The notes under the pieces: generated by a model | Seen by the model: the letters and a program-made list of their open reading frames with translations, nothing else | Database searches by the model: none | Told to the model about the DNA's origin: nothing | Source: Pseudomonas fluorescens | GTDB lineage: Bacteria > Pseudomonadota > Gammaproteobacteria > Pseudomonadales > Pseudomonadaceae | Assembly (NCBI RefSeq): GCF_000967965.1 | Contig: NZ_LACC01000017.1 | Location: 62,001 to 126,000, forward strand | DNA length: 64,000 nt | Direction: 5' to 3' | Shown here: positions 25,001-32,840 of the stretch, piece by piece | How the letters are laid out: each line of letters opens with the position of its first letter | How positions within the stretch are numbered: the stretch's first letter is position 1 | Made by a program: the position numbers and the translations under genes

Positions 25001-26706
25001 GGCCGTGCATCCGCCGGCAAAACCACGTCGGCTCGTTGATAAGGGCTTAGGTCAGGGTTCCACAGCCGTGTCTCACCATTTGCCAACTGCACCGGTTTCA
25101 GACTTTCGAAAAACGGCGAGAGCTTCGCCCGCGCGACATTACCGATTGCGCCGCCCGCCGCAAATGCGCCCAGTTGGACGACGCTTTCCAGCACGCTGAT
25201 GGTCTGTTCTGCCGCCTCGGCAAAATGACCTTCGGCCAGGTCGACGATACCCTCGACCACTTCATCGGTCAGTTGATAGGCGGTGTACGCCAGCATCAGC
25301 TCGCCAAGGCCAGGGACAAGTGGCGTCGCCACCAGCAGCGCGACGTTGAGAATGTCCGACAGCATTTTTTCCAGGTTATCCCACCAGGCCCAGCGGGCCA
25401 TGCGATCGGCGTACTCGGTGGAAATCGCGATTTCCCGCCCATCGTTGAGAATCTTGTTGAGCTTCTGGCGGTAGTAGTAGCCCCAAAGATCATTCTTGAA
25501 CACCGTCTCTCGGTCGGTCTTGACGCTCGACAGGCTGAACTTCAAGTCAGGGTTGGCCACGGGTGTTTCACGCCAACTGGGCAAGTTGGAGCCAGGTGGG
25601 ACCGGCTGCCATTCGATTGTGCTCAGGCGGTCATTGAGGCCGGCAAAGAAATGCCCGCGTTGCTGATGGGGCACGAACTGGCTGAAGTACTGTTGATAAC
25701 TTTTGCTGGAGGTGCCACCGCGCAGCTGGCGTGTCAGTTGCGCCATGAAATCGAGCGTCGACGGGTACAGTTTGAGCGGATGCTCCGGGTCATGGGGAAC
25801 ATACGCCATGACCGGGACGGTGCCTGTGGCGGTGGATACATCAGGGGCGATCAGCACAATGCCAACCAGGCGCGTGTCCATCATCGACAGGTTGTAATAA
25901 CCGACGGGCTGCCCGCGCCATTGCATTTTTGAGCGATCGTCGAGCATACCTTGCACGACGTCATAGGCCTCCTGGTCGATGTCCTTTTTCATCAGGGCCA
26001 TTTGCGCCGCAACGTTCAACGCACTTTTCTGACTGCGGATAACGATGTAGCGCAGGTAATTGCTCGCCACTCTGTTGGTCGACAGCAAAAAATCGTTCAG
26101 ATGCTGTTGGTATCTGGCACCGATGTTCAGTTCGCGGCACAGTGATTTGAACTGATCGATGCTCAGTTTGTGCTTGAGGTGTTTGACCCCAAAATGCCCA
26201 CGAGCGTCGGGGCGGGTGATGAACTCGGAGTCTTGGTGAAACGACTCGTCGAGCGAAAAATTATGCAGGGCGGCGTCCAGCAGCGAAACAGTTCGGCTGG
26301 TGGTACCGTCTGAAAAGTCATGCACCCACCAGGATGTTTTCACCGGTGCATACAAATGTAGCCAGGTCTGCTCGACATCGTCATCGACGCCGAAGCGGTC
26401 CTTCAGCGCCTGTTGCAGGATGGGCCGGGCAAATGCGTAGACATCCTGCAGTTCGCTCAGTGCGCGATCTACCTCGTTTTGCGCCGTCCAGCTGAGCTTG
26501 ATGCCGTGCTTCAGTCGTTGCTGCAGCACCTGGGTGGCTTTCCGCAACGGGTCTGGAAGGATCACTCTGTCGGCTTTCAGTTCGTTGACACGAGCGATGG
26601 AGGTGTCTTTCAGCCAGTAAGGGATAGCCTGTTTGACCCGTTCAAAATGGATACTTTTATCGGCCAGATCATTGGCGAGCGAGTCTGGAATATACGGATT
26701 GGGCAT
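22045..26706 (-). CDS. Giant dermonecrotic-toxin-family protein with LRRs and a NEL-type E3 ubiquitin ligase domain
   Basis: A 1553-residue protein. The N-terminal 440 residues resemble the DUF6543/dermonecrotic-toxin region (WLHLYAP, TVSLLDAALHNF, ITRPDARG). A hydrophobic hinge lies at about 440-535 (LLVATPLVPGLGELMLAY). Leucine-rich repeats follow at about 1060-1180 (ELTSLPEHIGTMHRLERLRL). The last 350 residues match the novel E3 ligase (NEL) domain of IpaH/SspH effectors. The catalytic CxD is intact: Cys1321-Ala-Asp1323, encoded at 22738-22746. NEL ligases ubiquitinate host proteins. No signal peptide and no secretion or chaperone gene lies nearby, so the delivery route is unknown. It is monocistronic, with a weak ribosome site. 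Substrate and host are not predictable. Confidence 0.85.
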   Translation of the reverse strand: MPNPYIPDSLANDLADKSIHFERVKQAIPYWLKDTSIARVNELKADRVILPDPLRKATQVLQQRLKHGIKLSWTAQNEVDRALSELQDVYAFARPILQQALKDRFGVDDDVEQTWLHLYAPVKTSWWVHDFSDGTTSRTVSLLDAALHNFSLDESFHQDSEFITRPDARGHFGVKHLKHKLSIDQFKSLCRELNIGARYQQHLNDFLLSTNRVASNYLRYIVIRSQKSALNVAAQMALMKKDIDQEAYDVVQGMLDDRSKMQWRGQPVGYYNLSMMDTRLVGIVLIAPDVSTATGTVPVMAYVPHDPEHPLKLYPSTLDFMAQLTRQLRGGTSSKSYQQYFSQFVPHQQRGHFFAGLNDRLSTIEWQPVPPGSNLPSWRETPVANPDLKFSLSSVKTDRETVFKNDLWGYYYRQKLNKILNDGREIAISTEYADRMARWAWWDNLEKMLSDILNVALLVATPLVPGLGELMLAYTAYQLTDEVVEGIVDLAEGHFAEAAEQTISVLESVVQLGAFAAGGAIGNVARAKLSPFFESLKPVQLANGETRLWNPDLSPYQRADVVLPADARPDRQGIHQHNGRRILHLNNQHFEVLDDPVTGQQRIRHPQRFDAYAPTLRHNGQGAWVCETENPREWEGTTLMRRLGHTTDAFSDTQLEQIRQISGTEEAALRRMHVEHAPPPPLLTDTLQRLGAPVNPPPVLSPEMAALFSGFPELPDPVAEKIFAGATHSERQQTTRHKRLPLRLKSQARELQFETQAVRAAHGLYDNALVSGDTERLVLGTLRMQTDTFGNLRIEIRQGVLDGELRCSAGPEDAAQVRIMIRDESGKYEVRDAEDQQIHAADDFLPALLQAMGRDGRRAVGYRAGDVGFFKHWIIAKTETPSERRAVLATPPIRAVAEHETMLLVRGPVISRSGETLHERIHDLHPHFSDNEVDTFAQALIEKGEPMTRLEEQKNELDELRRTVELWEHQFAGLDADNPIPLRGVRQHIALGLLDCFERKNTNLGSRTDPHCYALDLSEDLLPLDLESGWPERPQLERFLDKVTILKLDNTRFSGKANGLLKDFPNLRELSASRCELTSLPEHIGTMHRLERLRLSDNEIVLDAPAVEKLKHLTYLEILKLDENPLGRSVDISLMPRLKVVGLRDTVIMTWPKGVLSNPRPRGLLLDLRDNPISLIPNVVPGTPQAWVVGRTRLDVGNLSEPNQLLYQEIRRSMALPPEPIVPSNTQAELMISSNYSADHWNDVPGWGVDRANLWSELIDEPKAERFMTVLLNTKDTADYRAGGRAQDQLLQRVWRMLDAVHVDTRLREKLFTMAIAPVDCADAGAQLFNHMGINVLASEAYSYSIDAAELEQKLVTLAKGAARLEQVNDIARADVASRGGNPDEVEIYLAYQTGLAQRLGLPWQSEGMLYRPVSGVTDSMIDQAYDTVLALGEVDGLVNRMLEQDFWENYLVERYSVEVEANKRHYQSLFDQLETLRTTQREWLESTSDIEKADLRNRLRELINDLPVPETVVFADEPISETDFDRFLVDLGDEEKQMARQLTREALRKAGQ

Positions 26707-26876
26707 TGTCTGATCGTCCGTTGATCAATAATGGAACGGACAGACTAGGTACGCGTGGCCCCCGAAAAAAGCTCAAAAACTGGTTTGAAAGGATGCCTGT
26801 TTTGCCCCGATCTTCCCAAAATCAAAGAGTGAAAAATACATAGTTACCGCCACCCCGGCCCCGGTTTTGGTACTGG

Positions 26877-29800
26877 TTAGCGCACAGCCGTTGCCTGGGT
26901 TGGCTGGCACATCGTGTGGGTGCCCGGTTGCAGGTACGGCGTCAGAATCGGTGCCATGCCCTTGAGCACCTGCACCGGCAACGCTGAAGTGAAGGTGAAG
27001 TTTTCCGCCGAGCGGCCCGGCACGAACGCCGTCAGGGTGCCGAAGTGGGAATCGCCAATGTAGAACACGAACGTGGCCGTGCGGTTGAGCGATTTCGAAC
27101 TCAGGATCCGTCCGCCGGAACCAATGGCTTCGATACGGTTGTCGCCAGTACCGGTCTTGCCGCCCATGGCCAGTGGGCTGCCATCCGGCAGTTTGAAACT
27201 GCCGGCCACGCGCTTGGCCGTACCGGCATCCACCACCTGTGAAAGGGCTTCGCGCATGGCGGTCGCCACCTCGGATGGCATCACCCGTTTGCCGACGTCC
27301 GGGTCATTGATCAGTTGGGTTTCATAGGGTGTGTTCGCAGCGAAATGCAGGCTGTCGATACGCAGGGTCGGCATGCGTACGCCATCGTTGAGGATGGTAC
27401 CGATCAATTCGGCCAGGGCGGCGGGGCGGTCGCCGGAGCTGCCGATGGCGGTGGCCAGCGACGGCACCAGGTGGTCGAACGGATAGCCGACTTTCTGCCA
27501 GCGCTGGTGAATATCGAGGAACGCTTCGATCTCCAGCATGGTGCGGATGCGACTGTCGCGGGCACCCTTGTGCCGGCTTTTGAACAGCCAGCTGTAGACC
27601 TCCTGGCGCTCGAACTGGCTGGCTTTGACGATCTCGCTCCACTTGGCGTCGGGGTGATTGAGCAGGTAGCCCATCAGCCACAGGTCCAGCGGGTGGACCT
27701 TGGCGATGAAGCCTTGATCCGGCAAGTCGTAGGAGCCGGGAGCGTAGGCCTCGTAGAGCCGCACAAGACGTTCGTCAGTGAGTTTTTCCGTGAGCGTGGC
27801 GCCCTTGAGGTGTGAGCGCACGAAGGCGTTGAAGCTTTCCTGGCTGGCCTGCGGCAGCAGGTAGCGGTGCACGGCGGCCATGCGGATCGGGGTGGGGCGC
27901 ATGCTGTCGAGGAAGGTATCGAGGCGGTCCTGGGTGTCCTTGTTCTTGTACCTCTTCCAGAACTTGAGCAGGAACGAAGTGCCCTCGCGGTCGGCGAAAT
28001 CGGCCAGGTACTCCTGACGCCGTGGGTCTCGGTCGTCCTTGAGCAGTTCGGCACTGCTGTTCGGGCCGGAGTAGATGGTGTAGCGCACCAGGTCTCGCAT
28101 CAGGCGAATGAACGGCAGGTTGATCGATTCGCGCAGGGCGTCGCGTATGGGCGGTATCCGGCCGTTGTCTTCCTTGCGGAAGTTGTGGAACACGTGCAGG
28201 CCGCCCCCGGTGAAGAATGCCTCGCCAGGGCTGGCGGAGTATTTACGGTCCAGAGCGGCACCGAGCATTTTTTGCAGGTCGCGGTCCTTGTTCTCGATCA
28301 GGTAATCGACCGCCCAGCGGCTCAGGCGGTCCTGGTCCGGCACGTCGACTTTCTTCAGTTCCGGAACGGTCATGCCGGCGTATTTGTCGTGCAGCTCGGC
28401 GATGATTTGCAGGTAGGTGGTCAGCACGCGCATTTTCGCGGTGGAGCCCAGTTCCAGTTTGCTGCCTTCGTTGATGTCGAATGGCTGGTCGGTGCTGTCG
28501 GTCTGTACCCGAACCCGCGAACCGTCCGGGGTCAGTTCGAACAAGGTGAAGCTGTAGCGCACCTGGGTGGTGCTGGTGGTGGTCAGGAGGCGTTCGCCGA
28601 TCAGGCCGATTTGCGTGGCAAACTCCGGGTCGGCGAGTTTTTTCAGGTACGCGGTGGCTTGGGTTTGCAACTCGCCTTGCAGGGTGCTGGTGGCGGAGAG
28701 GTCAAGGCGGTCGAGGTCATACAGCGGGCGATTGAGCATGCCGGCCAGACGGCTGCGCGCAACACTGATGCCCTTGTTGGTTTCAATCGGTTGAATGGTC
28801 GGCTGGGTGGCCCAGTCGCGGTAGGTCACTTTGCTGGCCAGGGCGGCGGCGGCGAACTCGGCGTCGATCACATTGTTTTGCGCCAGCAGGCGAATATGGC
28901 TGTCGGTGAGGTCGGCCAGTTCATCGTGACCCTTGGTCAGGTAATGCGACGGGCGGCGCTGGGCAATCATCAACGACAGCATTTCGCGCAGGGCCAGGCC
29001 TTTTTCCGCCATGGTTTTTGGATCCGTCGCGGTGCTGGACAGCGCTTCGTTGGCCTGATTGAAGTCGGAGCCGTACCACACTCGCAACCCTTCAGCCATG
29101 CCGTGCACTTCACCGTGGCCCGGTACGGCTGACAGCGGCACGCTGTTGAGGTAGTCGCGAACCACGTTCTGCCGGGCTTCGAGGGTTTGTGGCCCGGCCT
29201 GGTAGGCGCGTACGGTGGCGGAAATCATCTGGCGAATCTTTTCCGCGCCATTGACCGTCAAGCCATCGGGGGAATGCCGGTACTTCTCCAACTGCGTGGC
29301 CAGGGTACTGCCACCGGCGGATTGGCCGGGAACGTGCAACAGCTTGGCCACCTGGGACCATGCCGCCATGCCGAACCGCGGCCAGTCCACCGCCGGGTTG
29401 GCCAGCGGTTCTTTTGGATCCAGCAGGAAGCGGTTTTCGATGAACAGAAGGCTGTTGACCACCACCGGCGGGATCGAGGCAAAGGTCGAGTAAAGCTGCT
29501 GTGGATAGTTGTACTGGTACAGCGGCGCTGCACGGCAATCGGTGATCGACAGCCCGGCCTGGATTTTCTCGGCATAAGGCACGAACAGGCCCTTGTCGCT
29601 GTACTTCAACAGCGCCGGGGAAAAGCGGGTTTGTGCTTCGACGACGAAATCGCGCTTGATCAGGCGCGGCAGGAACTCATCCAGCGAGCTGTAGCCCAGG
29701 CGCCGATCGAACGGGCCGTCCCCCGGATAGCGAATAGCATCGCTGGGGCCGGGCTTGAGTTCATAGTTCAGGGACGCGGCGTATTTGCTGACTTCCCGAG

Positions 29801-30005
29801 CCTGGAACTTCGAGGTACGCATTTCCCTCGCAGCCGCCAGCCCCACAACAATCGCGATTATCAACAGCAATAGCCAGAACGCTCCCCATCCGTGCCTGGA
29901 GCGACGGGGTTTTTCAGGAATAGGCGCTTCATCCTCACGTTCATTCGGAACCACGGTTTTACTCGAATCGGTTTGCCACAAAGCGCCCATAGTCGACTGA
30001 TCCAT
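26877..30005 (-). CDS. Bifunctional peptidoglycan glycosyltransferase/transpeptidase-like protein
   Basis: A 1042-residue inner-membrane protein related to class A penicillin-binding proteins. One transmembrane helix is at about residues 41-59. A GT51 domain follows with catalytic-type Glu190 in IENRFL and GGSTLATQ at 231-238. The transpeptidase domain carries SxxK (Ser521-Lys524), SxN (Ser627-Asn629) and KTGT (950-953), so both active sites look intact. The spacing between SxN and KTGT is unusually long (about 320 residues), implying a large insertion. The Glu is in an ENRF rather than the usual EDRxF context. It stands alone, and its precise role beside PBP1a/1b is unknown. Confidence 0.85.
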   Translation of the reverse strand: MDQSTMGALWQTDSSKTVVPNEREDEAPIPEKPRRSRHGWGAFWLLLLIIAIVVGLAAAREMRTSKFQAREVSKYAASLNYELKPGPSDAIRYPGDGPFDRRLGYSSLDEFLPRLIKRDFVVEAQTRFSPALLKYSDKGLFVPYAEKIQAGLSITDCRAAPLYQYNYPQQLYSTFASIPPVVVNSLLFIENRFLLDPKEPLANPAVDWPRFGMAAWSQVAKLLHVPGQSAGGSTLATQLEKYRHSPDGLTVNGAEKIRQMISATVRAYQAGPQTLEARQNVVRDYLNSVPLSAVPGHGEVHGMAEGLRVWYGSDFNQANEALSSTATDPKTMAEKGLALREMLSLMIAQRRPSHYLTKGHDELADLTDSHIRLLAQNNVIDAEFAAAALASKVTYRDWATQPTIQPIETNKGISVARSRLAGMLNRPLYDLDRLDLSATSTLQGELQTQATAYLKKLADPEFATQIGLIGERLLTTTSTTQVRYSFTLFELTPDGSRVRVQTDSTDQPFDINEGSKLELGSTAKMRVLTTYLQIIAELHDKYAGMTVPELKKVDVPDQDRLSRWAVDYLIENKDRDLQKMLGAALDRKYSASPGEAFFTGGGLHVFHNFRKEDNGRIPPIRDALRESINLPFIRLMRDLVRYTIYSGPNSSAELLKDDRDPRRQEYLADFADREGTSFLLKFWKRYKNKDTQDRLDTFLDSMRPTPIRMAAVHRYLLPQASQESFNAFVRSHLKGATLTEKLTDERLVRLYEAYAPGSYDLPDQGFIAKVHPLDLWLMGYLLNHPDAKWSEIVKASQFERQEVYSWLFKSRHKGARDSRIRTMLEIEAFLDIHQRWQKVGYPFDHLVPSLATAIGSSGDRPAALAELIGTILNDGVRMPTLRIDSLHFAANTPYETQLINDPDVGKRVMPSEVATAMREALSQVVDAGTAKRVAGSFKLPDGSPLAMGGKTGTGDNRIEAIGSGGRILSSKSLNRTATFVFYIGDSHFGTLTAFVPGRSAENFTFTSALPVQVLKGMAPILTPYLQPGTHTMCQPTQATAVR

Positions 30006-30100
30006 TCACGCAGATTGATCGGACTTCACTGAAGCTTAGACGGTGGTTGGCGAAGGTGAAAAAAATGTGAAGGGCAAAATGTCGGGTAATGGCCTCTTTT

Positions 30101-30233
30101 TGTGGCGAGGGAGCTTGCTCCCGCTGGGCTGCGCAGCGGCCCCCAGGCAGGCAAATGCGATTTGTCTGGATGATATGTTTCACCGGCTTTACGACTGCTG
30201 CGCAGTCTAGCGGGAGCAAGCTCCCTCGCCACA
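30101..30233. repeat. REPIN, type B (downstream flank of RAYT)
   Basis: Facing arms TGTGGCGAGGGAGCTTGCTC with inner CTGCGCAG-type segments, 25 bases beyond the stop of the RAYT gene. Confidence 0.93.
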
Positions 30234-30257
30234 AGAGGATCAGCCAGCCATTTGTAC

Positions 30258-30716
30258 TCAGGGCCAGCACGCATCCCAGAGCGGGTAGTCGCCAATTTTA
30301 TCCACAAGCCCCGCCCTGAGTGGATTGGCAACGATGTAGCGAGCGAACGGTAGAAGATCTTCTCCGTCGCGGATGGCCCGGTCGTGGTAGCCGGTTTGCC
30401 AGAAGGCTCCTCTTTCGTTCAATTCCCGGTTGATCGTGAGAGTGCTGCGAGATTTTATGGCCTGCATGAGTTGCGGCAGCGTGTGCCGCTCAAGCTGTAT
30501 TAACCAGTGGAAGTGGTCCGGCATGATGACCCAGGCCATTGAGTTGACCCATTTTTGATCATGGGCTCGCCTGAGCTCCTCAACCAACAGGCGTCCAAGC
30601 CGCCAATCCGCGAATAATCGGCGGCGCTGATGTACGACTGCGGTTATTAAATATCCCCGTCCTGATTCTGAGTAACGTCCGCGGCGCAATAGTTGCGAAT
30701 TTGGATGTGGAGGCAT
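30258..30716 (-). CDS. REP-associated tyrosine transposase (RAYT)
   Basis: A 152-residue Y1/HUH single-strand DNA transposase related to IS200/IS605 TnpA. The HUH metal site is HFH (His68-Phe-His70 within MPDHFHW), and the nucleophilic tyrosine is Tyr127 in FARYIVANPLRAGLV, aligned from memory with E. coli TnpA-REP Tyr115. RAYTs are thought to mobilise REP/REPIN sequences and are domesticated single-copy genes. Here the gene is bracketed by type B REPINs at 30101-30233 and 30834-30966, which strongly suggests type B is its cognate family. It appears intact. Confidence 0.93.
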   Translation of the reverse strand: MPPHPNSQLLRRGRYSESGRGYLITAVVHQRRRLFADWRLGRLLVEELRRAHDQKWVNSMAWVIMPDHFHWLIQLERHTLPQLMQAIKSRSTLTINRELNERGAFWQTGYHDRAIRDGEDLLPFARYIVANPLRAGLVDKIGDYPLWDACWP

Positions 30717-30730
30717 TCCGTTGCTCCCTT

Positions 30731-30750
30731 TAGCGTTTGGTTAAACGCTA
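30731..30750. other. Perfect hairpin just upstream of the RAYT start
   Basis: TAGCGTTT-GGTT-AAACGCTA, a perfect 8-base stem with a 4-base loop, begins 15 bases before the RAYT ATG on the minus strand. It may limit RAYT transcription or translation. Confidence 0.6.
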
Positions 30751-30833
30751 GCGCCTTGTTTTCCTACTCGTGGCTGCGATTGCTGAATGAAACTTCCCTG
30801 CGAATTGAAAGATTCGGATCCACGCAGCGCCTT

Positions 30834-30966
30834 TGTGGCGAGGGAGCTTGCTCCCGCTGGACTGCGAAGCGGTCCCCTTATCAGCAACTCTGCTCTGTCT
30901 GGAATATCTGGTTTTTTGGTTTTGCGACTGCTGCGCAGTCGAGCGGGAGCAAGCTCCCTCGCCACA
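30834..30966. repeat. REPIN, type B (upstream flank of RAYT)
   Basis: Facing arms TGTGGCGAGGGAGCTTGCTC with about 90 bases between them, on the start side of the RAYT gene. Confidence 0.93.
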
Positions 30967-31195
30967 GTAGGACGGTGGGCTGAAACACTTGAGCTAGAGC
31001 TTTATAGGCTTTTGTCTGGGCATGACGATGCACCATTGTTGTGCAATACTCGGCGCCGTTTTCCCACTGATCTTGCGGGTATTTCCTACAAGACGACTCT
31101 GCCCACGAAGCAGAACCGGTTCGGGAGGCGATGGCTTATCGGTCAGCGCTTCGCCACTCGGTGGTCATATCCAATAACAAGACGAGGATGTCCCC

Positions 31196-32617
31196 ATGCC
31201 CGTAGGCAATCACCTGCCCCAAGGCGAGACCGCTCAGGGTGGTCCGCTTAAACGTGAACTCGGCGAGCGGCATATTCGCCTGATGGCACTCGGTGCCTGT
31301 ATCGGTGTCGGCCTGTTCCTGGGCTCGGCCAAGGCCATCGAAATGGCCGGCCCGGCCATCATGCTGTCTTACATCATCGGCGGTCTGGCGATCCTGGTGA
31401 TCATGCGCGCCCTCGGCGAGATGGCCGTGCACAATCCGGTCGCTGGCTCGTTCAGCCGTTACGCCCAAGACTACCTCGGCCCGCTGGCGGGCTTCCTGAC
31501 CGGCTGGAACTACTGGTTCCTGTGGCTGGTGACCTGCGTCGCGGAAATCACGGCCGTGGCGGTGTACATGGGGATCTGGTTCCCCGATGTGCCGCGCTGG
31601 ATCTGGGCGCTCGCCGCGTTGATCAGCATGGGCTCGATCAACCTGATCGCGGTCAAGGCCTTCGGTGAGTTCGAGTTCTGGTTTGCCCTGATCAAGATCG
31701 TCACCATCATTGCGATGGTGTTCGGCGGCATCGGCATCATCGCCTTCGGTTTCGGCAACGACGGCGTGGCCCTGGGGATTTCCAACCTGTGGACCCACGG
31801 CGGCTTCATGCCCAACGGCGTGCAAGGCGTGTTGATGTCCCTGCAAATGGTGATGTTCGCCTACCTTGGCGTGGAGATGATCGGCCTGACCGCCGGTGAA
31901 GCGAAGAACCCGCAAAAGACCATCCCCAACGCCATCGGCTCGGTGTTCTGGCGGATTCTGCTGTTCTACGTCGGCGCGTTGTTCGTGATCCTGTCGATCT
32001 ACCCGTGGAACGAAATCGGTACTCAGGGCAGTCCGTTCGTGATGACTTTCGAGCGGCTGGGCATCAAGACAGCGGCGGGCATCATCAACTTCGTGGTGAT
32101 TACCGCTGCGCTGTCGTCCTGCAACGGCGGCATCTTCAGTACCGGGCGCATGCTCTACAGCCTGGCGCAGAACGGCCAGGCCCCGGCGGGCTTTGCCAAG
32201 ACCTCGAACAATGGCGTGCCGCGTCGTGCATTGCTGCTGTCGATTGGCGCGTTGCTGCTGGGCGTACTGCTCAACTATCTGGTGCCGGAAAAGGTGTTTG
32301 TCTGGGTGACGGCGATTGCCACCTTCGGCGCGATCTGGACCTGGGCGATGATCCTGCTGGCCCAGCTGAAATTCCGCAAGGGCCTGAGCGCCAGCGAAGC
32401 GGCCGGCCTGAAATACCGCATGTGGCTGTACCCGATCAGCTCTTATCTGGCGCTGGCGTTCCTGGTGCTGGTGGTCGGCCTGATGGCGTACTTCCCGGAC
32501 ACCCGCGTGGCGCTGTATGTGGGCCCTGCGTTCCTGGTGCTGCTGACGGTGTTGTTCTACGTGTTCAAGTTGCAACCGACCAATGTTTCGCAAGGTGCGG
32601 CGCGTTCGGCTTCGTAA
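31196..32617 (+). CDS. Amino acid permease (APC superfamily, AAT/ProY-like)
   Basis: A 473-residue inner-membrane proton-coupled transporter with 12 predicted helices. The N-terminal ELGERHIRLMALGACIGVGLFLG carries the APC substrate-binding Gly motif (GACIGVGLF), and MRALGEMAVHNPVAGSFSRYA is the classic amino-acid-transporter signature of the AAT family (CycA, ProY, GabP, AroP relatives). The substrate could be proline, histidine or another amino acid; I cannot assign it. A clear rho-independent terminator follows at 32637. Confidence 0.9.
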   Translation: MPVGNHLPQGETAQGGPLKRELGERHIRLMALGACIGVGLFLGSAKAIEMAGPAIMLSYIIGGLAILVIMRALGEMAVHNPVAGSFSRYAQDYLGPLAGFLTGWNYWFLWLVTCVAEITAVAVYMGIWFPDVPRWIWALAALISMGSINLIAVKAFGEFEFWFALIKIVTIIAMVFGGIGIIAFGFGNDGVALGISNLWTHGGFMPNGVQGVLMSLQMVMFAYLGVEMIGLTAGEAKNPQKTIPNAIGSVFWRILLFYVGALFVILSIYPWNEIGTQGSPFVMTFERLGIKTAAGIINFVVITAALSSCNGGIFSTGRMLYSLAQNGQAPAGFAKTSNNGVPRRALLLSIGALLLGVLLNYLVPEKVFVWVTAIATFGAIWTWAMILLAQLKFRKGLSASEAAGLKYRMWLYPISSYLALAFLVLVVGLMAYFPDTRVALYVGPAFLVLLTVLFYVFKLQPTNVSQGAARSAS

Positions 32618-32636
32618 GTCGTAATGCCTGAAAGAC

Positions 32637-32668
32637 AAAAGCCCCGGTCGAAATGATCGGGGCTTTTT
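32637..32668 (+). terminator. Rho-independent terminator of the amino acid permease gene
   Basis: A GCCCCGGTC / GATCGGGGC stem (loop GAAAT region) flanked by AAAA before and five T after, 20 bases past the stop. Confidence 0.93.
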
Positions 32669-32701
32669 GTTGAAGGACATTTATCTGTGAGCAGGGGCTT
32701 T

Positions 32702-32833
32702 TGTGGCGAGCGAGCTTGCTCGCGCTGGGGCGCGTAGCGGCCCTGAACGCTGCAATCGTGATCCTTCAGGTGCACCACGCTATCCGGTTTACGTCTGCTT
32801 CGCAGCCGAGCGGGAGCAAGCTCCCTCGCCACA
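32702..32833. repeat. REPIN, type B (left arm diverged)
   Basis: Left arm TGTGGCGAGCGAGCTTGCTC has the G-to-C change shared with type A-like cores; the right arm is the standard GAGCAAGCTCCCTCGCCACA. It lies between the permease terminator and the end of opgC. Confidence 0.88.
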
Positions 32834-32840
32834 GAAGCAG

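Larger units (their letters stand above)
30717..31195. other. Gap between the RAYT gene and an amino acid permease gene
   Basis: It contains a perfect 8-base inverted repeat at 30731-30750 just upstream of RAYT, a type B REPIN at 30834-30966 and the upstream region of the permease. No coding frame here is credible. Confidence 0.65.

Noticed and set aside
31136..32680. A 514-residue minus-strand frame opposite the amino acid permease gene
   Set aside because: His/Gln/Arg-rich antisense frame typical of shadows; the plus strand encodes a clear 12-helix transporter followed by a terminator.
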